64,000 nucleotides of DNA from Streptomyces sp. NBC_01298 (lineage in GTDB: Bacteria; Actinomycetota; Actinomycetes; Streptomycetales; Streptomycetaceae): positions 7,378,001 through 7,442,000 of the forward strand of contig NZ_CP108414.1 of the NCBI RefSeq assembly GCF_035978755.1, read 5' to 3'. The notes below the pieces were generated by a model. The model had not been told where the DNA came from, made no database searches, and worked only from the letters and a program-made list of their open reading frames with translations. Positions 25,470 to 33,149 of this stretch are shown here, piece after piece. The number at the start of each line of letters is the position of its first letter. Position 1 is the first letter of the stretch. The position numbers were made by a program, and so were the translations under genes.

Positions 25470-26954
25470 GTGCTCGACCACGGCCAGGCGCCACCGCTCA
25501 CGTCCGCGCGCCCCAAGGCGGCCCACCCCCTGCTGCGCCGCAAGCCGGTGGAGCAGCTGGTCGCCGAGGGCGGCCAGGGCGAGGGCGGGTCCCTGCGCCG
25601 CTCGCTCACCATGTGGCAGCTGACGATGATCAGCATCGGTGCGACGCTCGGCACCGGCATCTTCGTCGTCCTCGGCACCGCGGCCCCCAAGGCCGGTCCC
25701 GCCGTCACGATCTCCTTCATCATCGCGGGCCTGACCGCCCTGTTCTCGGCCCTCTCCTACGCGGAGCTGGCCGGATCGGTGCCGGTCTCCGGATCCTCGT
25801 ACTCGTACGCCTACGCCACCATGGGCGAACTCGTCGCCTGGGTCTGCGGCTGGTGCCTGATCCTGGAGTACGGGGTCTCCGTCGCGGCGGTCGCCGTCGG
25901 CTGGGGCGAGTACCTCAACGAATTCCTCGACGGCACGATAGGGATCACCATCCCGGAGAGCGTCTCCGCCCCGCTGGGCGAGGGCGGCTTCATCAACCTG
26001 CCGGCGCTCGTCGTCGTCCTGCTCGCCATGGTCTTCCTCATGCGCGGAGCCAAGGAGAGCGCCCGGATCAACTCGATCATGGTCGGCGTGAAGATCGTCA
26101 CCCTGCTGCTCTTCATCGGCATCGGCGCCATGGGCATCAAGTCCGGCAACTACTCGAACTTCAACCCGCTCGGCCGGGACGGTGTCATGGCCGCGGCCGG
26201 CACCCTCTTCTTCTCCTACATCGGCTTCGACGCCGCCTCCACCGCCGGTGAGGAAGCGAAGAACCCCAAGCGCGACCTGCCCCGCGCGATCATGCTCTCG
26301 CTGTTGATCGTCACGGTCCTCTACGTCCTCGTCGCCTTCGTCGCCGTCGGCGCCATGCCGTGGCAGGACTTCGAGGGCACCGAGGCCGCGCTCGCCCAGA
26401 TCATGACCGACGTCACCGGCCACAGCGTCTGGGGCGTCGTCCTCGCCGCGGGCGCCGTCGTCGCCATCGCCTCGGTCGTCTTCGCCGTGCTCTACGGACA
26501 GACCCGAATCCTCTTCGCGATGTCCCGCGACGGCCTCGTGCCCAAGGCGTTCGGCAAGGTCAACGCGCGCACCGGCGTTCCCCGCGCGAACGTGGTGATC
26601 GTCGGCCTCTTCTGTGGACTCCTCGCCGCCACCATCCCGCTCGGCAAGCTGGCCGACGCCACCAGCATCGGCACGCTCTTCGCCTTCGGCCTGGTCAACG
26701 TCGCCGTGATCATCCTGCGCTTCACCCGCCCGGACATGCCGCGCACCTTCAAGGTGGCCCTGTTCCCGCTCACGCCGATCCTCGGCTTCCTGGCCTGCGG
26801 CTGGGTGATGTGGAGCCTCGACGCCGTCACCTGGCAGGTCTTCGGTGGCTGGATGGCCGTCGGGCTCGTGATCTACTTCCTCTACGGCATCCGCCGCTCC
26901 CGACTGGCCACAGCCCAGCCGACCGCTACGCAGTCGGCCGCAGCAGAGAAGTGA
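25470..26954 (+). CDS. APC-family amino-acid permease (cationic amino-acid transporter-like)
   Basis: 494 aa with about twelve to fourteen hydrophobic helices. TM1 has the unwound glycine motif SIGATLGTGIFVVLG, followed by APKAGPAV. The TM6 region reads FFSYIGFDAASTAGEEAKNP, a signature of the cationic amino-acid transporter branch. The GTG at 25470 has AAAGGAG eight bases upstream. An Lrp/AsnC regulator gene follows after 10 nt. The upstream motif array is shared with the davA-davB operon, so lysine is a plausible cargo, by context only. Confidence 0.88.
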   Translation: MLDHGQAPPLTSARPKAAHPLLRRKPVEQLVAEGGQGEGGSLRRSLTMWQLTMISIGATLGTGIFVVLGTAAPKAGPAVTISFIIAGLTALFSALSYAELAGSVPVSGSSYSYAYATMGELVAWVCGWCLILEYGVSVAAVAVGWGEYLNEFLDGTIGITIPESVSAPLGEGGFINLPALVVVLLAMVFLMRGAKESARINSIMVGVKIVTLLLFIGIGAMGIKSGNYSNFNPLGRDGVMAAAGTLFFSYIGFDAASTAGEEAKNPKRDLPRAIMLSLLIVTVLYVLVAFVAVGAMPWQDFEGTEAALAQIMTDVTGHSVWGVVLAAGAVVAIASVVFAVLYGQTRILFAMSRDGLVPKAFGKVNARTGVPRANVVIVGLFCGLLAATIPLGKLADATSIGTLFAFGLVNVAVIILRFTRPDMPRTFKVALFPLTPILGFLACGWVMWSLDAVTWQVFGGWMAVGLVIYFLYGIRRSRLATAQPTATQSAAAEK

Positions 26955-26964
26955 TCCACGCGCA

Positions 26965-27420
26965 GTGCGACTGAACGATCTCGACGAACGCATCGTGCAC
27001 GCCCTGGCCAAGGACGCCCGCCGCTCCTTCGCGGACATCGGCTCCGAGGTCGGACTGTCCGCCCCCGCCGTGAAGCGGCGCGTGGACCGGCTGCGCGCCG
27101 AAGGAGCCATCACCGGCTTCACCGTCCGCGTGGACCCCGCCTCGATGGGCTGGGAGACCGAGGGCTTCATCGAGATGTACTGCCGCCACAACACCTCGCC
27201 GGACGACATCCGGCGGGGCCTGGAGCGCTACCCCGAGGTGGTGTCCGCGTCGACCGTCACCGGCGACGCGGACGCCCTCGTCCAGATCTTCGCCTCCGAC
27301 ATGCGGCACTTCGAGCGGGTCCTGGAGCGGATCGCGGGCGAGCCCTTCGTGGAGCGCACCAAGTCCGTGCTCGTCCTCTCCCCGCTGCTGCGCCGCTTCA
27401 CTTCCGGCGCGCCCGCGTAG
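26965..27420 (+). CDS. Lrp/AsnC family transcriptional regulator
   Basis: 151 aa, normal for the family. The N-terminal helix-turn-helix (residues about 3-50) reads LDERIVHALAKDARRSF then IGLS-like VGLSAPAVKRRVDRL. The C-terminal RAM ligand domain shows VVSASTVTGDADALVQIFA, including the conserved GDAD turn. It is the second gene of the permease operon (10-nt gap, GTG start). Lrp/AsnC proteins bind amino acids and wrap phased DNA sites, so it may act on the arrays at 25217-25300 and 33646-33710. Its last 23 nt overlap the convergent WhiB gene. Confidence 0.9.
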   Translation: MRLNDLDERIVHALAKDARRSFADIGSEVGLSAPAVKRRVDRLRAEGAITGFTVRVDPASMGWETEGFIEMYCRHNTSPDDIRRGLERYPEVVSASTVTGDADALVQIFASDMRHFERVLERIAGEPFVERTKSVLVLSPLLRRFTSGAPA

Positions 27421-27838
27421 CGGGGCCGCTCCGCCCGGTCCGTCCCTCCGGTGCGGTGGCCGCCGCGGCCGCGAGGGCAGCCGGGCTCCTGCCGGTCCTG
27501 CGGGAGCGGACGAGCAGCGTGCGGCGCTCCTCCTCGGTCAGGCCGCCCCACACTCCGTACGGCTCCCGCGTGCGCAGGGCGTGCTCCAGGCACGCCGCGC
27601 GCACCGGGCAGTCGGCGCAGACCCGCTTCGCCGCCGCGTCGCGCTCCTCCCGGTCCTCGCCCCGCTCGCCCGCGGGGTGGAAGAACCGGTTCGAGCCGAG
27701 TGCGCGGCAGGCCGCGCGCAGCTGCCACTGCCAGTGGTGGGAGCCCGGACCGGGCTGGGCGGCACCGGCCGATATCCGGGGAGTCGGGGGCGCGGGGGTC
27801 GCAGTGGTTGTGCCGGCCCTGGAGGCCCTGTGGGTCAT
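27398..27838 (-). CDS. WhiB-family iron-sulfur regulatory protein
   Basis: 146 aa. The four cluster Cys are present: one in RAACRALGSNRFFHP, two in CADCPVRAAC and its final Cys. The GVWGG turn and a basic stretch (EERRTLLVRSRRTGR) follow. These bind a [4Fe-4S] or [2Fe-2S] cluster and work through the principal sigma factor. Between the first and second Cys lies a charged loop (AGERGEDREERDAAAK). An N-terminal extension of about 50 residues and a basic Ala-rich tail flank the core. The ATG at 27838 has AAAGGAA upstream. Convergent overlap of 23 nt with the AsnC gene. Which Wbl subclass it belongs to is not clear. Confidence 0.9.
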   Translation of the reverse strand: MTHRASRAGTTTATPAPPTPRISAGAAQPGPGSHHWQWQLRAACRALGSNRFFHPAGERGEDREERDAAAKRVCADCPVRAACLEHALRTREPYGVWGGLTEEERRTLLVRSRRTGRSPAALAAAAATAPEGRTGRSGPATRARRK

Positions 27839-27913
27839 GACGGTTCCTTTCGCGCTGCGGTCGCCGGATGCTCTCCTGCGCGTGTGACCGCTCCGCACGG
27901 CACCAAACCCCCG

Positions 27914-28008
27914 CCGGCCGCATGCCCGACCCCGGATCCCCGCGGCCCCGCCCGGACCCCGCAGCCCCCGGCCACATGCCCGACCCCGGATCCCCGCGGC
28001 CCCGCCCG
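27914..28008. repeat. 54-nt-period direct duplication in an intergenic region
   Basis: The segment 27914-27954 recurs at 27968-28008 with one mismatch. The core CATGCCCGACCCCGGATCCC and onward is identical over 34 nt. It lies between the WhiB start and the stop of a luciferase-like gene. It contains no ORF of note and looks like a local tandem duplication. Confidence 0.85.
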
Positions 28009-28031
28009 CCCGAGCCCCGTAAGGGTCCGCG

Positions 28032-29177
28032 CTACCAGCGCAGATGCCCCCGGCGGGCCCACTCCCCGGCCAGCAGCCGGTACGAGCGCACCCGGTCGGC
28101 GTGCCCGTGCGTGATCGTGGTTATCAGCAGCTCGTCCGCGCCGGTCGCCTCCCACAGCCGCTCCAGCGCGTCGGCGACGGTGGCCGGGGAGCCGGCGAAC
28201 TGGGTCTCCACCCGGTCCGCCACCAGCTCGTGGTCGGCCGCCGACCAGTCCCGGGTCAGCGCGCGGGCCTCCCCGGGCGTGGGGAAGGGGATCGCGCCGT
28301 CGCCCGTCCTGATGCCGTGCACCCAGGGCGCGTACCCGGCGGCCAGTTCCCGGGCCTCGTCGTCGTCCGGAGCGACCACCACGTCGGCGGACACGCTCAG
28401 GTACGGCCGGTCCAGCCCGCCCGGCTCCGCCGAGGGCTTGAAGGCCGCCCGGTAGGCCTCGGCGGCCTCCAGCACGCTCGCCGGGCTCACGTGGTAGTTC
28501 GCCGTGAACCGCAGCCCGCCCGCCCCGGCCGTCTCCGCGCTCACCCCCGCACTGCTGCCCAGGATCCACACCTGCACCTCGGCCCCCTCGCCGGGTACGG
28601 CGTGCCCCTCCACGCCCTCCGGCGTTCGGTACTCCCCGCGCAACAGGGCCAGTACGTCGCCCACTTGCTCGGTGTACTCCTGCGGCGTGGCACCCGGCAG
28701 CTGCAGCAGCCGGTTGTGGAGCGCGATGCGCGGGTGATCTCGCAGGTGGGCGAAGGAGAACGGCTTCGGTATGCGCAGCCCGTTCGCCGTGGTGTACGCC
28801 ACCGGCGGCTCGGCGCCGGCCCGGCGCGCGGGCGGGCCGCCCGCCGAGCGGCCCAGACCGAGGTCGATCCGCCCGGGGTGCACCGCGTCCAGCAGGCCGA
28901 ACTCCTCGACCGTGGACAGGGCCGTGCGGTGCCCGAGCTGGACCGCCCCCGAGCCGATCCGGATCGTGGAGGTGGCCGAGGCGGTCAGCGCCAGCACGAC
29001 GGCGGGCGAGGTCCCCGCGACACCCGTGTTCAGGTGGTGCTCGGCGAACCAGTAGCGGGTGTAGCCGAACCGCTCGGCCTGCCGGGCCAGGTCTACGGTG
29101 GAGCGCAGGGCCTCGGCCGCCGTGGAGCCGGACGGGATCGGGATGAGGTCGAGGACCCCGAGCGGGATACCGGGCAT
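28032..29177 (-). CDS. LLM-class flavin-dependent oxidoreductase (MsnO8-like)
   Basis: 381 aa. Luciferase-like barrel with RFGYTRYWFAEHHLNTGVAG, TIRIGSGAVQLGHRTAL and HPGRIDLGLGRSAGG near the N-terminus and GSPATVADALERLWEATGADE near the C-terminus. These marks match the group annotated as MsnO8-type oxidoreductases. It is the most downstream of three luciferase-like genes on this strand (72 nt after the previous one). FMNH2 or F420 use and substrate are unknown. Clustering behind a leader peptide suggests a role in oxidising organosulfur compounds. Confidence 0.85.
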   Translation of the reverse strand: MPGIPLGVLDLIPIPSGSTAAEALRSTVDLARQAERFGYTRYWFAEHHLNTGVAGTSPAVVLALTASATSTIRIGSGAVQLGHRTALSTVEEFGLLDAVHPGRIDLGLGRSAGGPPARRAGAEPPVAYTTANGLRIPKPFSFAHLRDHPRIALHNRLLQLPGATPQEYTEQVGDVLALLRGEYRTPEGVEGHAVPGEGAEVQVWILGSSAGVSAETAGAGGLRFTANYHVSPASVLEAAEAYRAAFKPSAEPGGLDRPYLSVSADVVVAPDDDEARELAAGYAPWVHGIRTGDGAIPFPTPGEARALTRDWSAADHELVADRVETQFAGSPATVADALERLWEATGADELLITTITHGHADRVRSYRLLAGEWARRGHLRW

Positions 29178-29249
29178 GGTGTGGCCCCTTCTCTGTGACG
29201 GCTTCGGATGCGGGCCCGCGGGCCCGGACGTGTCGCTGGTCGGCGCGCT

Positions 29250-30617
29250 TCAGCCGCGGACCGGGGCGAGCGTGCGCGGCGCGGCCAGCCCGAGGTGGTC
29301 GCGCAGCGTCGGGCCCTCGTACTCCCGGCGGAACACCCCGCGCTCCTGGAGCAGCGGGACGACGGTGTCCGCGAAGGCGTCGAGCCCGCCGGGCGTCAGG
29401 TGCGGGACCAGGATGAATCCGTCGGCCGCGTCCGCCTGGACCAGGCCGTCGATGGCCTGGGCGACGGTGAGGGGCGAGCCGACGAAGGACTGCCGGGCGG
29501 TGGTCCGTATCACCAGCTCCCGGATCGACAGGCCCTCGGCGGCGGCCAGCTCCCGCCACTCCCGCGCGACGGCCACCGGGTCCCCGTGCATGCGCACGCT
29601 CGCCCGCCCCAGCGCGATGGTGTTCTCCCCGGGCTCGGGATCGACGTCCGGCAGCGGCCCGTCCGGGTCGTAACCGGACAGGTCCCGGTTCCACACGTGC
29701 TCCAGGTACTTGATCGCGGTCGCCCCGCTGACCTGCTGGAGCCGCACCTCGTGGGCCAGTTCCCGCGCCTCGGCGTCGGTGTCGCCGAGCACGAAGCTCG
29801 CCGCCGGCAGGATCTTCAGCTCGTCGGGGGTGCGTCCGTACCGGGACAGGCGCCCCTTCACGTCCGCGTAGAAGGCGCGGCCCTCCTCCAGCGTGCGGTA
29901 CCGGCCGAAGATGGCGTCCGCGGAGGCCGCGGCGAACTCCCGGCCCTCGTCCGAATCGCCCGCCTGGAAGATCACCGGCCGCCCCTGGGGGCTGCGCGGC
30001 ACGTTGAAGTGCCCGGAGATGTCGAACTGCTTGCCCCCGTGGGCGAAGGCGCCGGGGCCCGCGTCGCGCAGGAACTCCCCGGAGACCGGGTCGGCGAGGA
30101 TCTCGCCGCCGTCCCAGGAGTCGAAGAGCTCGTGGGCGGTGTCGAGGAACTCCTTCGCCCGCTCGTAGCGTTCCTCGCGCGGCAGGAAGCCGCCGCGCCG
30201 GAAGTTCTCGCCGGTGAAGGCGTCCCAGGAGGTGACCACGTTCCAGGCCGCGCGGCCCCCCGACAGGTGGTCGAGGGAGGCGAACTGGCGGGCCACCTCG
30301 TACGGTTCGTTGAAAGTGGAGTTGATGGTGCCGGTCAGCCCGAGGTGTTCGGTGACGGCGGCGAGCGCCGCCAGCACGGTGAAGGTGTCCGGGCGGCCCA
30401 CCACGTCCAAGTCGTATATCTCACCGCCCTGTTCGCGCAGGCGCAGACCCTCGGCGAGGAAGAGGAAGTCGAACTTCGCGCGCTCGGCGGTCCGTGCGAA
30501 ATGGACGAAGGAATCGAAGTCGATCTGGCTCCCGGCGGCCGGATCGCTCCACACGGTGGTGCTGTTGACCCCGGGGAAGTGCGCTGCGAGATGGATCTGC
30601 TTGAGCGGCTTGCTCAT
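29250..30617 (-). CDS. NtaA/SnaA/DszA-type FMN-dependent monooxygenase
   Basis: 455 aa, matching the long NtaA/DszA branch of luciferase-like monooxygenases. The N-terminus IHLAAHFPGVNSTTVW is typical, as are LDHLSGGRAAWNVVTS and FQAGDSDEGREFAA. DszA and NtaA relatives cleave sulfones or aminopolycarboxylates using reduced FMN from a partner reductase. No flavin reductase is encoded nearby. The ATG at 30617 lies 26 nt after the preceding luciferase-like gene, so the two are probably cotranscribed. Confidence 0.87.
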   Translation of the reverse strand: MSKPLKQIHLAAHFPGVNSTTVWSDPAAGSQIDFDSFVHFARTAERAKFDFLFLAEGLRLREQGGEIYDLDVVGRPDTFTVLAALAAVTEHLGLTGTINSTFNEPYEVARQFASLDHLSGGRAAWNVVTSWDAFTGENFRRGGFLPREERYERAKEFLDTAHELFDSWDGGEILADPVSGEFLRDAGPGAFAHGGKQFDISGHFNVPRSPQGRPVIFQAGDSDEGREFAAASADAIFGRYRTLEEGRAFYADVKGRLSRYGRTPDELKILPAASFVLGDTDAEARELAHEVRLQQVSGATAIKYLEHVWNRDLSGYDPDGPLPDVDPEPGENTIALGRASVRMHGDPVAVAREWRELAAAEGLSIRELVIRTTARQSFVGSPLTVAQAIDGLVQADAADGFILVPHLTPGGLDAFADTVVPLLQERGVFRREYEGPTLRDHLGLAAPRTLAPVRG

Positions 30618-30643
30618 GGCTGCTGTCGGTCCTTCCTGGGGGA

Positions 30644-31837
30644 TCAGGCGGCGGGAGAAGAAGCGGGGGAGGTGGCGGCGGCGAGGGGGGCCGCGTACCG
30701 GTTCGCCGGGCGTGCCAGCCCCAGCAGGCCGCGGAGCGAGGAGGCCTCGTAGGCCTGCCGGAACACCCCGCGCCGCTGGAGCTCCGGGACCAGGCCGCGG
30801 GTGATCGCCGGCAGGTCGTGCGCGAGCACCCCCGGCCGCAGCCGGAAGCCGGTCAGCCCGGCCTCCCGCCACTCCAGCAGCAGGTCGGCGAGGTCCGCCG
30901 GAGTCCCCGCGAACACGCGGGCGTCACTCGTGTACGCGGCCCCGTGCGCGGCGTCCAGCCGCTGGAGCCGCCGCTCCGCCGTGGCTTGCCGCTCGTCGAG
31001 GAAGACCGTCAGCTCGCCGAACAGATGGGGGGTGGCGGGGAGCGCGGCGACGGCGGCGCGGACCTCGCCGGCGTCGTGCGCCGTCACGTAGCCGATGTCG
31101 GCCGACCGGGCGAGGAAGGGGTACACGGCGGCGTCGGAGGCCAGTGCGCTGACCGGGGGCAGGCCCTGGGGCGGCCGGGGGGTGATGGAGGGACCCTTCA
31201 CGCTGAAACGGGGGCCCTCGAAGTCGATGTAGTGCAGTTTGGCGCGGTCGATGAACCGACCGGTGGCCACGTCCCGGATCTCGGCGTCGTCCTCCCAGCT
31301 GTCCCACAGCCGCCGCACCACCTCGACGTGGTCGGCGGCTTCCGCGTACAGCTCGGTCGGGTCCAGGGGCGTCGTACGGCGCCCGAAGTGGCCCACCTCG
31401 TCCGGGCGTTCGGAGATCTGGATGCGCAGCCCGGCGCGCCCGCGGCTCACGTAGTCCAGGGTGGCGAGCGCCTTGGAGACGTGGAAGGGCTCCGTGTGGG
31501 TGGCCACCACGCTCGGCACCAGCCCGATGTGCCGGCTGAGCGGCGCCACCCGGGCGGCGACGAGCACCGCGTCGAGCCGGCCCCGCACCAGGTCGGTGCG
31601 GCCGTCGGGCCCCGCCGGATCGGTGGACTGCAGGCTCAGCGAGTCCTCGAAGGTGACGAAGTCCAGCAGTCCCGCCTCCGCCTCGGCGACGAGCGCGGCC
31701 CAGTGGCCGGCGGTGAACAACCGGTCGGCTCCGGCCCCCGGTTCGCGCCAGGCGGCGGGATGCCAGCCCGCGCCGTCGAGGGCGACGGCGAGGTGGAGCG
31801 CGGGGGAGGGGGAGGAGGGGGAAGGGTGCACGGGCAT
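30644..31837 (-). CDS. LLM-class flavin-dependent monooxygenase
   Basis: 397 aa. Luciferase-like fold with HLAVALDGAGWHPAAWRE, LVPSVVATHTEPFHVSKALA and LDYVSRGRAGLRIQIS. It is closest in style to the NtaA/DszA group but shorter and divergent at the C-terminus. The ATG has AGGAGG upstream and is 61 nt after the leader-peptide stop, making it the first enzyme gene behind the leader. The substrate is unknown; a sulfur-scavenging oxygenase is the contextual guess. Confidence 0.85.
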   Translation of the reverse strand: MPVHPSPSSPSPALHLAVALDGAGWHPAAWREPGAGADRLFTAGHWAALVAEAEAGLLDFVTFEDSLSLQSTDPAGPDGRTDLVRGRLDAVLVAARVAPLSRHIGLVPSVVATHTEPFHVSKALATLDYVSRGRAGLRIQISERPDEVGHFGRRTTPLDPTELYAEAADHVEVVRRLWDSWEDDAEIRDVATGRFIDRAKLHYIDFEGPRFSVKGPSITPRPPQGLPPVSALASDAAVYPFLARSADIGYVTAHDAGEVRAAVAALPATPHLFGELTVFLDERQATAERRLQRLDAAHGAAYTSDARVFAGTPADLADLLLEWREAGLTGFRLRPGVLAHDLPAITRGLVPELQRRGVFRQAYEASSLRGLLGLARPANRYAAPLAAATSPASSPAA

Positions 31838-31898
31838 GACGGAACTGCCTCCTGATCGGACGGCGCGGCGAAGAACGAATCGGATCGCGGAACGCTGA

Positions 31899-32009
31899 TC
31901 AGGAACGACAGAGGCAACCGGCGACGCGCAGGAGGTCGATGTGCGCGCGGGAGTGCAGGTGGACGGAGCGGCGCGGGGTGAGGGCGGCGCCGGCGGTTCG
32001 TACGGTCAT
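31899..32009 (-). CDS. Putative leader peptide (HIDLLRV type, Cys-containing)
   Basis: A 36-codon ORF with an excellent context (ATG at 32009, TGA at 31899). The peptide ends HIDLLRVAGCLCRS after a basic/Ala-rich start. Short peptides with an H-x-D-L-L-R core and Cys near the end are widespread in Streptomyces, ahead of genes for sulfur assimilation. The two Cys codons near the end suit a cysteine-responsive attenuation role. Three luciferase-like genes follow. A second, unrelated-context copy of the motif is at 32985-33101. Function is inferred; existence as an ORF is seen directly. Confidence 0.75.
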   Translation of the reverse strand: MTVRTAGAALTPRRSVHLHSRAHIDLLRVAGCLCRS

Positions 32010-32052
32010 GCCCTGCCACCCCCTTCCACCTCGTGTTCCGGCCGTCCCTCCG

Positions 32053-32081
32053 ACGCTAGATCAGGGGAGACCGGGCCACAA
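32053..32081 (-). promoter_or_regulatory. Possible promoter of the leader-peptide/luciferase-like operon
   Basis: On the minus strand TTGTGG (-35, 32081-32076), a 17-nt spacer and TAGCGT (-10, 32058-32053) lie about 45 nt before the leader ATG. The match is fair, not perfect. A TTGACA slightly upstream lacks a -10 at the right distance. Confidence 0.4.
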
Positions 32082-32102
32082 CGGGTGGAATGTCAATCCG
32101 TG

Positions 32103-32810
32103 TTAACGCTTCGTGTCGGGCGTGCGAAGCCCGATGAAGACCGGCTCGCGGCGCAGGGTGAAGCCCATCGAGAGGTACAGCCCCACGGCGTGGGTGTTCT
32201 GCGCCGCGGCGTGCAGGAACGGGGCGTCCCCGCGCTCCTCCACGGCGGCCGCGACCGCGCGGACCAGCCGTCCGGCGAGCCCCTCGCCACGGTGGTCGGG
32301 ATGCGTGCACACGGCGCTGATCTCCGACCAGCCCGGCGGCCGCATCCGCTCGCCCGCCATCGCGACGAGCCGGCCGCCCCGGCGGATCCCGAGGTACGTG
32401 CCCAGCTCGACGGTGCGCTCCCCGAAGGGGCCGGGCCGGGTCAGCTCGACCAGCTCCAGCATCTCGGGCACGTCGGCGGGCCCCAGCAGGACCGCCTCCG
32501 GCTCCTCCTTGCCGCGGACCGCCCGGCCGTCGAGCTGCACGCCCGGTATGGACATCAGGGTCTCCCAGCCCGCGGGCGGGGTCGGCAGCCCGGTCACCCA
32601 GACCTCCCGGCCGGGGCCGGTGAGCTCGGCCAGATCCGCCCAGGCCCGCGGATCCTCCGGGTCGTGGAGGGCGGCGAAGGGCGATACGCCGGCCGCGTAC
32701 CGGGCGGCGAGCCCGGCGGGACCGGCCTCGGCGAAGCCCTGGTGCGGGCCGCCCAGCGCGGCCCAGACGGGATTGTCGAGGACTGCGTCGGGCCGGGACT
32801 CGCGGGACAT
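32103..32810 (-). CDS. GNAT family N-acetyltransferase
   Basis: 235 aa. The C-terminal half has the acetyl-CoA binding motif ICT-like VCTHPDHRGEGLAGRLVRAV followed by NTHAVGLYLSMGFTLR. The N-terminal half is a divergent GNAT-like or helical region. The start ATG at 32810 has GGAAGG about 12 nt upstream. It stands alone between the two leader peptides. Five 11-bp repeats lie just upstream of its start. The acceptor substrate is unknown. Confidence 0.82.
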   Translation of the reverse strand: MSRESRPDAVLDNPVWAALGGPHQGFAEAGPAGLAARYAAGVSPFAALHDPEDPRAWADLAELTGPGREVWVTGLPTPPAGWETLMSIPGVQLDGRAVRGKEEPEAVLLGPADVPEMLELVELTRPGPFGERTVELGTYLGIRRGGRLVAMAGERMRPPGWSEISAVCTHPDHRGEGLAGRLVRAVAAAVEERGDAPFLHAAAQNTHAVGLYLSMGFTLRREPVFIGLRTPDTKR

Positions 32811-32840
32811 GGGCGGGAGCTTCCTTCCATCGGGAGCAGA

Positions 32841-32905
32841 CACTCGTACGGCACTCGTACGGCTGGTCCGACACTTGTGCGGTACTCGTAAGGCAACTCG
32901 TGCGG
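32841..32905. repeat. Array of five 11-bp CACTCGTACGG repeats upstream of the GNAT gene
   Basis: Copies begin at 32841 and 32852 (both CACTCGTACGG), 32872 (CACTTGTGCGG), 32883 (TACTCGTAAGG) and 32895 (AACTCGTGCGG). Spacings are 11, 20, 11 and 12 nt, i.e. about one or two helical turns. The array sits 31-95 nt upstream of the GNAT start and in the divergent gap with the second leader peptide. It looks like a multi-site operator, although repeat growth by slippage is possible. Confidence 0.65.
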
Positions 32906-32984
32906 GCGGTCTTGACGGCCCCTGGCGGTGCCACGAGACTGCGAACGCCAGCCTAATGGGGGCAGCGGACAGGAAGGGGACCCG

Positions 32985-33101
32985 GTGAACCAGCTCGCCA
33001 CACCCTCCTCCTCCACCACCCCGCTGCGCCGCTCCTGGCTCACCCGCCGGCTGCACATAGATCTCCTCCGCGTCTGCAGCGCCACGGCCCCGGCCTCCTG
33101 A
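32985..33101 (+). CDS. Second putative leader peptide (HIDLLRV type)
   Basis: A 38-codon ORF starting at GTG (32985) after AGGAAGGGGA and ending at TGA (33099-33101). The peptide contains LHIDLLRVCSATAPAS, sharing HIDLLRV with the leader on the opposite strand 1 kb away. One Cys codon follows the motif directly. It ends 48 nt before the thioredoxin-like gene, which it presumably controls in response to cysteine or sulfur state. Confidence 0.72.
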   Translation: MNQLATPSSSTTPLRRSWLTRRLHIDLLRVCSATAPAS

Positions 33102-33149
33102 GGCCCCGCCGAGCACGCACGTACGTACGCAGACAGACCGAGGAGAGCC

